Source: Ancylobacter dichloromethanicus
GTDB lineage: Bacteria > Pseudomonadota > Alphaproteobacteria > Rhizobiales > Xanthobacteraceae
Direction: 5' to 3'
NCBI RefSeq assembly: GCF_018390645.1
Contig: NZ_JAHBGC010000004.1
Coordinates: forward strand, 134,994-198,993
DNA: 64,000 nt
Below, one piece after another: positions 9,717 to 16,893 of this stretch. Within the stretch, counting starts at the first letter, position 1, and each line of letters opens with the position of its first letter. The translations under genes and the position numbers were made by a program. A model generated the notes under the pieces. The model did not search any database, was not told the origin of the DNA, and saw only the letters and a program-made list of their open reading frames with translations.

Positions 9717-10436
9717 TCATTGGGTGCTGGCGGTGGGGCGCACGACGATCTCGCTCACATCGACATCGTCGGGCTGTTCGATGGCGTAGCGGACGGCACG
9801 GCCGATCGCGTCCGGCTGCAGGGCGATGGCGCGGTAGCTCCTCATCGCCTCGGCGGCGACCGGATCGGTGATGGTGTGGGCGAGTTCGCTTTCCACCACG
9901 CCGGGGTGGATGCAGGTGACGCGCAGGCGGTCATTCTCCTGCCGCAGCCCGTCGGAGAGGGCGCGCACCGCGAATTTCGTCGCGCAATAGACAGCCGCCG
10001 TCGGCGAAACGGCCAGCGCGCCGATGGACGCGATGTTGACGATGTGGCCGGAGCCGCGCGCTGTCATCTCCGGCAGCACGGCGGCGATGCCGTGGAGCAC
10101 GCCCTTGATGTTGACGTCGACCATGCGGTCCCACTCCTCCACCTTGAGCGAGGCCATCGGCGAGAGCGGCATGATGCCGGCATTGTTGACGATGACGTCG
10201 ACGCGGCCGAAGCGCTGGCGGGCGGCGTGCGCGAAGGCGGCGACATCGGCGCGGTCGGTGACGTCGAGCCGGCGCACCAGCACCTCTCCGCCGATCTCGT
10301 TCGCCAGCGCTTCCAGGCGTTCCGTGCGGCGGGCGCCGAGCACGAGCCTGGCGCCGGCCCTGCCGAGTTCACGGGCGATGCCGGCACCGATGCCGCTGGA
10401 GGCGCCGGTAACGAGCACAATCTTGTCGAGGGGCAT
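9717..10436 (-). CDS. Short-chain dehydrogenase/reductase (classical SDR)
   Basis: A 239-residue NAD(P)-dependent oxidoreductase. It shows the TGASSGIGAGIA cofactor motif near residue 10, NNAG near residue 85, the catalytic Ser in NIASIGA and the YCATK active-site motif near residue 150. It resembles the YdfG-like group that acts on small hydroxy or keto compounds, but the substrate is not evident. First gene of the unit with the CMD and Atu4866 genes. An inverted repeat immediately upstream probably regulates it. Confidence 0.9.
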   Translation of the reverse strand: MPLDKIVLVTGASSGIGAGIARELGRAGARLVLGARRTERLEALANEIGGEVLVRRLDVTDRADVAAFAHAARQRFGRVDVIVNNAGIMPLSPMASLKVEEWDRMVDVNIKGVLHGIAAVLPEMTARGSGHIVNIASIGALAVSPTAAVYCATKFAVRALSDGLRQENDRLRVTCIHPGVVESELAHTITDPVAAEAMRSYRAIALQPDAIGRAVRYAIEQPDDVDVSEIVVRPTASTQ

Positions 10437-10446
10437 CAAATTCGTC

Positions 10447-10478
10447 CTTTCACCAAGCGTTTGACTGCTGGGTGAAAG
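10447..10478. promoter_or_regulatory. Inverted repeat upstream of the SDR operon, probable operator
   Basis: CTTTCACC (10447-10454) and GGTGAAAG (10471-10478) are perfect inverse copies 16 bases apart. The nearer arm is 11 bases upstream of the SDR start codon at 10436, where a repressor would block initiation. No regulator gene is adjacent in the window; the neighbouring opgG/D gene is divergent, with its start about 250 bases away. Confidence 0.5.
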
Positions 10479-10728
10479 ATGGGCCCGGGCGATTGTCGCG
10501 ATAAGTCACTGAATGTTTAACAGAATGTAAAGCACAGCTAACCTGTCCAGCTCGAACTCGACGCGCCGCATGCCCGCCTCGTCTCGCATGGCGAGGCGCG
10601 AGCCGGCTCTAACCGCGGCCCTGCCGCCGTTCGGCGCGTGCGGCGCAGCAAGAGCCAGGGAACCCTGAGCGTCCTGCGCACTTGTCTGGTGGGCGGGGCG
10701 TGCCGCCCTGAAACGCGCGAGGTCAGGC

Positions 10729-12255
10729 ATGCATCGACGACACCTGTTGCTGGGTCTGGGGCTCCTGGCGATGTCGCCGGTGCCGTTCCCGCGCCTCGGC
10801 ATCACCGAGGCGTGGTCGGACGAGGAGGGGAGCGTTGCCTTCGACGCGCAGACCGTGCGGCAACTGGCGCGCGATCTCGCGTCCAAGCCGTTCAAGGCCG
10901 CATCGGGCGACCTGCCCCGCGCCTTCGACGAACTGAGCTATGACGACTACCGCAACATCCGCTTCAACGCCGACCAGGCGCTATGGCGCGACGACAACAC
11001 CGGCTTCCAGGCGCAGCTGCTTCACCGCGGCTTCCTGTTCCGCGAGCGGGTGGATGTCTTTCAGGTAGCCGACGGCAAGGCCCGCAGGCTGGCCTACGAC
11101 CCGGCGATGTTCCGTTTCGAGCATGGAGTCGCCCAGCCGCAGGAAAAGACCGATATCGGCTTCTCCGGCTTCCGGCTGCACGGCCCGATCAACCGGCCGG
11201 ACTATTTCGACGAGATCGCCGTGTTCCAGGGCGCCAGCTATTTCCGCGCGCTCGGCAAGGGGCAGGTCTATGGCTCGTCCGCCCGTGGCCTCGCGATCAA
11301 GACCGGCGACGCCGGCGGCGAGGAATTCCCGGCCTTCCGCGCCTTCTGGCTGGAGAAGCCGCGCCCGGGGGTGGATTCGGTGGTGGTCCATGCGCTGCTC
11401 GACAGCCCCAGCGCGGCGGCGGTGCATCGCTTCACCATCCGTCCCGGCGACGAGACGCTGATGTCGGTCGAGATGACGGTCTATCCCCGCGTCGATATCG
11501 ACCAGGTCGGCATCGGCGCGCTGACCAGCATGTTCATGTTCGGCCCCAATGATCGCGACGGCGTCGACGATTTCCGCCCGATGGTGTGCGACGCCAATGG
11601 CCTCGCCATCGTCACCGGCGGCGGCGAGCGGCTCTGGCGGCCGCTGTCCAACCCGCAGCGGCTGCAGATATCCTCCTTCGCCGTCTCCGACCTGCGCGGT
11701 TTCGGCCTGATGCAGCGCCAGCGCTCCTTCTTCGACTATCAGGACCTCGAAGCGCGCTATGAGCGCCGCCCCAGCGTCTGGGTCGAGCCGATCGGCGACT
11801 GGGGCGACGGCTCGGTGATGCTGGTCGAGATACCGACACCGGAGGAGATACACGACAACATCGCCGCCTTCTGGCGGCCGCGCGAGCCGCTGCGCAAGGG
11901 GCGCGAATACAGCACCACCTACCGGCTGCACTGGGGCTGGACCGGCCCCGACCCGGCCGGTATCGGGCGCTTCGGCGCCACCCGCGTCGGCGGCAATGCC
12001 GAACGGCGGCTGTTCGTGCTCGATGTCGTCGGCGACACGGTGAAGGATCTTCCTCCGGAAGGGCTTTCGGCACGGGTGACGGCCAGCGCCGGGGAGGTGA
12101 GGGACATTGTGCTGCAGCCCAATCCCGAGATCAAAGGCTGGCGCGTCTCCTTCGCGCTGCTGCCCGGCGGGGCGGAGAATGTCGAGCTTCGCGCCGAGTT
12201 CCTGCGCGGAGAGGAGCGCCTGGCGGAGAGCTGGGTGTACCGGTGGTCGGCATGA
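10729..12255 (+). CDS. opgD: Osmoregulated periplasmic glucan biosynthesis protein (OpgG/OpgD family)
   Basis: A 508-residue periplasmic protein of the MdoG family. The N-terminal MHRRHLLLGLGLLA resembles a twin-arginine signal, as in OpgD rather than OpgG. The domain then runs from FDELSYDDYRNIRF near residue 65 through DIGFSGFRLHGPINRPDYFD to the C-terminal Ig-like part. It modifies or releases the beta-glucan backbone made by OpgH. It overlaps opgH by four bases (ATGA), so the pair is coupled. Whether it is functionally OpgG or OpgD is uncertain; the Tat-like signal favours OpgD. Confidence 0.9.
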   Translation: MHRRHLLLGLGLLAMSPVPFPRLGITEAWSDEEGSVAFDAQTVRQLARDLASKPFKAASGDLPRAFDELSYDDYRNIRFNADQALWRDDNTGFQAQLLHRGFLFRERVDVFQVADGKARRLAYDPAMFRFEHGVAQPQEKTDIGFSGFRLHGPINRPDYFDEIAVFQGASYFRALGKGQVYGSSARGLAIKTGDAGGEEFPAFRAFWLEKPRPGVDSVVVHALLDSPSAAAVHRFTIRPGDETLMSVEMTVYPRVDIDQVGIGALTSMFMFGPNDRDGVDDFRPMVCDANGLAIVTGGGERLWRPLSNPQRLQISSFAVSDLRGFGLMQRQRSFFDYQDLEARYERRPSVWVEPIGDWGDGSVMLVEIPTPEEIHDNIAAFWRPREPLRKGREYSTTYRLHWGWTGPDPAGIGRFGATRVGGNAERRLFVLDVVGDTVKDLPPEGLSARVTASAGEVRDIVLQPNPEIKGWRVSFALLPGGAENVELRAEFLRGEERLAESWVYRWSA

Positions 12256-14483
12256 GGCGGGCCGGCGGACCGGACGCGCCACACCGCCCGCCCGGCGATG
12301 GCGTCGCGCCGGCGCTGCCGCCGGAGGCCCCGCTGGCGATGCCGGTGCAGTCCCTCGCCCGGGCGCCGGTGGCGGGGCGGCCCGCGCCGCGCCGCGCCGG
12401 GCTGTTCCTGCGCCGCGCCTTCGTCATCGGCGGGGCGGGGCTGCTCACCATCATCGCCGCCCGCGAGATGTACCTGGTGCTGGATGTCGGCGGCCTTACC
12501 TTGCTGGAATATCTGGTCCTCGGCCTTTTCGTCATCCTGTTCGCGTGGATCGGCTTCGCCTTCACCAATGCGCTGAGCGGGCTGCCCAGCCTGCTGCGCC
12601 GGCCGGACGGGCATCTCGGCATCGAGCCGGACGGACCTCTGCCGGCGGTGGCCGCGCGTGTCGCGATCCTGCTGCCGGTCTACAATGAAGAGCCGTCGCG
12701 GGTGCTGGCCGGCCTGCAGGCCACCTGGGAATCGCTGGAATCCACCGGCGCTGCCGGCCGTTTCGATGTCTTCATCCTCAGCGACACCACCGACGCCGAC
12801 ATCTGGGTCGCGGAGGAAGCGGGCTTCCTCGATCTGCGCGCCCGCACCGGCGGCGAGCGGCGGCTGTTCTACCGCCGGCGGCCGCGCAACACCGGGCGCA
12901 AGGCGGGCAACATCGCCGAATGGGTGACCCGCTTCGGCGGCGCCTATGAGAGTTTCCTCATTCTCGATGCCGACAGCCTGATGACCGGGGAGTGCATCCT
13001 GCGCCTCGCCGCCGCCATGGCGGCCAACCCGAAGGCCGGGCTGATCCAGACCCTGCCGGTGATCATTGGCGGGCGCACGCTGTTCGCCCGGCTGCAGCAG
13101 TTCGCCGGCCGGCTGTATGGCCCGCTGATCGCCCATGGCCTTGCCAGTTGGAGTGGGCCGGAAAGCAATTACTGGGGTCATAACGCCATGATCCGCACCC
13201 GCGCCTTCGCCGAGGCGGCGGGACTGCCGGAACTCGCGGGCACGCGCCCGTTCGGCGGCCATATCCTCAGCCATGATTTCGTCGAGGCGGCGCTGATGCG
13301 CCGGCAGGGCTGGGGCATGTACATGGTGCCGTGGCTGGAAGGCTCCTATGAGGAGGGCCCGCCCACCCTGACCGACCTCGCCATCCGCGACCGCCGCTGG
13401 TGCCAGGGCAATCTGCAGCACATGGCGGTGCTGCCGGCGCGCGGCCTGCACCCGGTCAGCCGGCTGCACCTGCTCACCGGCATCGGCTCCTACCTCACCG
13501 CCCCGCTGTGGCTGGCGATGCTGCTGGCGGGCCTCGCCACCGCGCTGCAGGCCCGCTTCGTGCCGCCGGACTATTTCCCCGCCGGCTTCTCGCTGTTTCC
13601 CAGCTGGCCGGCGCAGGACCCGATCCGCGCCATCTGGGTCTTTGTCGGCACGATGGCGGTGCTGCTGCTGCCCAAGCTGTTCGCCTTCATCGCGCTGCTG
13701 GCGACGCCGGTGCGGCGCCGGCGCTTCGGCGGCGGCGGCCGGGCCCTTGTCGGCATGCTGGGGGAGACGCTGATTTCCGGCCTGCTGGCGCCGGTGACGA
13801 TGTTCACCCAGTCGGTGGCGGTGGTCGGCATTCTCGCCGGGCGCGATGGCGGCTGGCAGCCGCAGCGGCGCGACGACGACCGCATCGACACCGCCTCCGT
13901 CGTCCGCTTCTTCCTGCCCCATACGGCGTGCGGATGGCTGCTCGGCGCAGCGGCGCTCAGCATCTCGCTGCCGCTGTTCCTGTGGATGACGCCGGTGGTG
14001 CTGGGCCTCGCGCTGGCGATTCCGCTGGTGCTGTGGACCGGGGCGGCGCGCCCCGCGACGCAGGCCCTGTTCCGCATCCCGGAGGAGCACGAGCCGCCGG
14101 CGGTGGTGGCGCGGGCGCGGCAATTGCGGGAGGCTCCCACCTCGGCGACGACGCGCGAAGCGGTGGACCGGCTCGCCTCCGCCCCGGCCCTGCTGGCATT
14201 CCACCGGGCGCAGCTTGCCGATGGTGAACGCCGGCCCGGCGACTACGCGCCGGAAAGGCTGATCGCCCGGGCCAAGATCGAGGATGCGTCCGATCTGGAT
14301 ACGGTCCGCCGGCTCCTCACCGCGCGCGAGAAGGCCGCCGCGCTGGGCGATTTCCGCTCGCTGGAGGCCCTGCTGGCTCTCGTCGCGGCGGAGGCCGGCA
14401 AGGCCCTGCCGCCTGATGCTGGCGCGGGCGGGCGCCCCGCCGCGCCGCTGCACGGGCCCGAGGTCGCGGCTGCGCAGCCCTGA
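12252..14483 (+). CDS. opgH: Glucans biosynthesis glucosyltransferase OpgH (MdoH)
   Basis: A 743-residue inner-membrane family-2 glycosyltransferase that polymerises glucose from UDP-glucose into the periplasmic glucan backbone. Two N-terminal membrane segments are followed by the GT domain with LPVYNEEPSRVLAGL, DTTDAD, LDADSLMTG, HDFVEAALMRR and the RRWCQGNLQH signature (QxxRW-like). Several C-terminal membrane spans follow. The start codon overlaps the opgD stop as ATGA; a GTG nine bases upstream is in frame but less likely. The C-terminal tail is polar. It matters for osmoadaptation and envelope properties. Confidence 0.94.
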   Translation: MRRAGGPDAPHRPPGDGVAPALPPEAPLAMPVQSLARAPVAGRPAPRRAGLFLRRAFVIGGAGLLTIIAAREMYLVLDVGGLTLLEYLVLGLFVILFAWIGFAFTNALSGLPSLLRRPDGHLGIEPDGPLPAVAARVAILLPVYNEEPSRVLAGLQATWESLESTGAAGRFDVFILSDTTDADIWVAEEAGFLDLRARTGGERRLFYRRRPRNTGRKAGNIAEWVTRFGGAYESFLILDADSLMTGECILRLAAAMAANPKAGLIQTLPVIIGGRTLFARLQQFAGRLYGPLIAHGLASWSGPESNYWGHNAMIRTRAFAEAAGLPELAGTRPFGGHILSHDFVEAALMRRQGWGMYMVPWLEGSYEEGPPTLTDLAIRDRRWCQGNLQHMAVLPARGLHPVSRLHLLTGIGSYLTAPLWLAMLLAGLATALQARFVPPDYFPAGFSLFPSWPAQDPIRAIWVFVGTMAVLLLPKLFAFIALLATPVRRRRFGGGGRALVGMLGETLISGLLAPVTMFTQSVAVVGILAGRDGGWQPQRRDDDRIDTASVVRFFLPHTACGWLLGAAALSISLPLFLWMTPVVLGLALAIPLVLWTGAARPATQALFRIPEEHEPPAVVARARQLREAPTSATTREAVDRLASAPALLAFHRAQLADGERRPGDYAPERLIARAKIEDASDLDTVRRLLTAREKAAALGDFRSLEALLALVAAEAGKALPPDAGAGGRPAAPLHGPEVAAAQP

Positions 14484-14516
14484 CCCGGTGCTCGCGCCCT
14501 GTGGGGCACTCCTGCT

Positions 14517-14654
14517 TCACAGCGGGCTGTTGCGATCGACCTTTTCCTCGGGGAGCTCGATGCCCTTCGCCTTGCGGCGCTGCTGCGACTGGCGGATGGC
14601 ATAGGCCATCACTGCGAGAAGGAGCAGGGCTCCGACACCGTATAGCATTTCCAT
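14517..14654 (-). CDS. Small single-span membrane protein of unknown function
   Basis: A 45-residue reading frame, MEMLYGVGALLLLAVMAYAI followed by a basic stretch QSQQRRKAKG and an acidic tail. It reads as one N-terminal membrane helix with a cytoplasmic tail. It lies downstream of the cytochrome oxidase operon on the same strand (gap about 120 bases) and convergent with opgH. I do not recognise a family. The clear transmembrane-plus-charged-tail design makes it more likely real than random, but translation is unproven; an internal ATG two codons later could be the start. Confidence 0.5.
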   Translation of the reverse strand: MEMLYGVGALLLLAVMAYAIRQSQQRRKAKGIELPEEKVDRNSPL

Positions 14655-14777
14655 GGCTGCTTCGTCCGTGTCCGTGCGGTGAAAGGCGCCCGCAGGCGCA
14701 TCGCCCGACCTGCCGCCGGGTCTCATGGGCCAACGCCGGCGGGCCGGGCCTGTTCCGATCCGGCGAATTTTCGGCCA

Positions 14778-15875
14778 TCAGCGCGCCGCGTTGGCCGGAT
14801 CCGGATCCCGGCCCTGGCCGGCATAGAATTCGGCGACCGCGTCGATCGCCTGGTCCGGAAGCCGCTCGGCGATGCGATGCATCACCCGCGCCGTGGGGCC
14901 GCGCGCCTCGCTCGCCTTCATCCGGCGCAACTGAGTGGCGAGATAGGCAGCATCCTGCCCGCCCAGATAGGGATAGCGCGGGTTGCGGCGCGGGGACGCG
15001 CCGTGGCAGCTCTGGCAGGCCGGCACGTCGTTCTCGGGCTGGCCCTGAAAGGCGATCCGCGCGCCTTCGCTGCCATCGGGCGCGGCCTGCTCGCGCACCC
15101 CGCCGCGGCCCGCATAATACGCCGCCAGCCGCGTCAGGTCCTCCGGCGGGAGCCCGTCGACGGCGAACTGCATGATGCCGCTGGGGCGGGTGCCGTCGGC
15201 GAAGGCCTCGAGCGTTGCGAGGAGATATGCCTCGCTCTGGCCGCCAAGGACGGGGAAGGCGCCGCCGGACGAGGTGCCGTCGCGCCCGTGGCAGCGCACG
15301 CAGCCTTCCAGCGCCGGGTCGGCGGCAGGCGCCGGCACCGCCTCGCCGAAGGCAAGGCGGCGATACTCCTCGCCGGACATCTCCGGCAGGGCGCGCAGGA
15401 ACGCCACCATCGACCAGACCTCGTCGCTGCGCTGCGGCGCGATCCAGGCCGGCATGCCAGTATATTTCACCCCGTGGCGGACGATCCGCGACAACTCGCG
15501 CGGCGTCCATTTCGCCGTTACTTGCGTCAGCCCGGGCGGCATCGGCGTCATGTGCGGGGCGAGCGTCGGCGAGGGGTGTTCGGGCGATCCGTGGCAGAAG
15601 GCGCAGGAGGTCTCGAAATGCCCGGCGGCGCGGCGGATACGGGCGGGGCTGTCGAGATCGGCCGGCGGCTCGGGCTCGAGCATGGCGTAGGTTCGGGTCG
15701 CGTTCTGCATCACCCAGTGCAGCCCCCATGAGGTGATCCGCCAATGGCCGCCGCTGGCGCCGATGTCGATGACGCCGGACCAGGCGACCAGCAGGGCGAG
15801 CGCCAGCGCGCTGCCGATGGCGGCGAGCGCCCGGCGCGGGGTGACGCGGAAGGACAGGCGGCGGCGAAGATTCAT
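14778..15875 (-). CDS. Membrane-anchored triheme cytochrome c
   Basis: A 365-residue protein with one N-terminal membrane segment (about residues 16-38) and three covalent heme motifs: CAFCH near residue 91, CVRCH near 192 and CQSCH near 287. Each sits in a separate class-I cytochrome c domain; candidate axial methionines include those in the GMPAW and GIMQF stretches. It likely relays electrons in the periplasm to the caa3 oxidase encoded upstream. Its ATG overlaps the ctaG stop (ATGA), so it belongs to the oxidase operon. The arrangement also resembles cytochromes of alcohol dehydrogenases, but no dehydrogenase gene is nearby. Confidence 0.88.
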   Translation of the reverse strand: MNLRRRLSFRVTPRRALAAIGSALALALLVAWSGVIDIGASGGHWRITSWGLHWVMQNATRTYAMLEPEPPADLDSPARIRRAAGHFETSCAFCHGSPEHPSPTLAPHMTPMPPGLTQVTAKWTPRELSRIVRHGVKYTGMPAWIAPQRSDEVWSMVAFLRALPEMSGEEYRRLAFGEAVPAPAADPALEGCVRCHGRDGTSSGGAFPVLGGQSEAYLLATLEAFADGTRPSGIMQFAVDGLPPEDLTRLAAYYAGRGGVREQAAPDGSEGARIAFQGQPENDVPACQSCHGASPRRNPRYPYLGGQDAAYLATQLRRMKASEARGPTARVMHRIAERLPDQAIDAVAEFYAGQGRDPDPANAAR

Positions 15876-16516
15876 GATGCTGGCTCCCGCGCCGGGGGGG
15901 GATCGGCCACCACCCGCGCCATCAGCCCCAGCCCGCCGGCGAGATAGACCAGGCCGCCGGCCAGCAGCATGATGACGCCGCCGAGCTGCTGGTCGGCCAC
16001 CGCCGTCGCCGGGTCGGCGCCGCAGATCGGCACGCCGTTCTCGACATAAAGCGGCCGGCCGGCGAAGGCGAGCAGCGCCCCGAGCAGCGTCATGTGCATC
16101 GAGGTCAGCAGCAGGCCCATCGTGCCGACCAGCGCGCCGGCCATCGTGCCGGCACTGGCGCGGCCGAGGCAGGAGATCCACAGCAGCAGCCCCACAAGCA
16201 GGAAGCTGGCCTGTTCGGCGACGAATTGCGGCCCCCCGGCGCGGGCCGCGCCGTGTAGCGCCGGCATGTGCCAGCCCCACACAATGGCGAATTCCAGCAT
16301 CGCCGCGAGCAGCGGGGCGAACAGCCAAGGCAGCCGCCGCGAGGGATCGAGCCGCGTCTCCACCACGCCGACGGCGATCAGCGGGGCGGCGAACGCCACC
16401 ACCGCCATGTGCATCGTCATATGCGCCGCAAAGGACTGCGCCGCCAACGCCGGCAGCGGGCCGCCCCAGACGATGAGAAGGACGATCAGGCCGGTGAGGA
16501 GTGCCGCCCGCCTCAT
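15872..16516 (-). CDS. ctaG: Cytochrome c oxidase assembly protein CtaG (caa3-type)
   Basis: A 214-residue integral membrane protein with six or so hydrophobic spans. It has the AAHMTMHMAVVAFAAPLIAVG segment near residue 30, WGWHMPALHGAA near residue 80 and SMHMTLLGALLAF near residue 133. These His/Met-rich stretches are typical of the caa3_CtaG family, which helps insert copper into or assemble the oxidase and is unrelated to the soluble Cox11-type CtaG. It is flanked by ATGA overlaps on both sides, tying it to the 122-residue membrane protein and the triheme cytochrome. Confidence 0.88.
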   Translation of the reverse strand: MRRAALLTGLIVLLIVWGGPLPALAAQSFAAHMTMHMAVVAFAAPLIAVGVVETRLDPSRRLPWLFAPLLAAMLEFAIVWGWHMPALHGAARAGGPQFVAEQASFLLVGLLLWISCLGRASAGTMAGALVGTMGLLLTSMHMTLLGALLAFAGRPLYVENGVPICGADPATAVADQQLGGVIMLLAGGLVYLAGGLGLMARVVADPPPAREPAS

Positions 16517-16881
16517 GCCCCGCACTCCGCGATGAACAGCGCCGGCAGCGCGCCGAACAGCACCGCGACCGCGCTGAGCCCGGCCAGCAGCAGGGTCGCG
16601 AAGGCGAGAAAGTGCTTCTGGTCCTCGTCGGTCGGCTGGTTGTGCGGCGGCGCATCGGAGCCGAAGCCCCAATGACGCACCGCCTGCGCGCCCGCGGCGG
16701 CGATGATGACGAGCGCCAGCCCGGTGGCGGCGGCGATAGCGAGGCGCAGTTCGCCCAGCGCCTCCGGCGCCTTGGCGCAGATGATAGCGCCGGCGACGTA
16801 GCAGAACAGGAAGTGCAGCGCCCACACGGCGGGGGGCGTCAGCAGCGTCCACAGGTTCGGGGTCTCGCGGCGGAACAGCAT
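16513..16881 (-). CDS. Small membrane protein in the caa3 oxidase operon, function unknown
   Basis: A 122-residue protein with three hydrophobic segments: about residues 15-35 (WALHFLFCYVAGAIICA), 44-66 and 92-116. It begins 12 bases after the fused oxidase subunit gene and overlaps ctaG by four bases. Its position suggests an accessory or subunit-IV-like role for the oxidase, but no known subunit motif is visible. I do not recognise the family. The conserved-looking WTLLTPPAVWALHFLFCYV block would be the part to use in a family search. Confidence 0.8.
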   Translation of the reverse strand: MLFRRETPNLWTLLTPPAVWALHFLFCYVAGAIICAKAPEALGELRLAIAAATGLALVIIAAAGAQAVRHWGFGSDAPPHNQPTDEDQKHFLAFATLLLAGLSAVAVLFGALPALFIAECGA

Positions 16882-16893
16882 GATGGGCGCCCC

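Noticed and set aside
11919-14453. A roughly 840-codon minus-strand frame opposite opgH
   Set aside because: Composition is typical antisense; opgH on the other strand carries the glycosyltransferase motifs.
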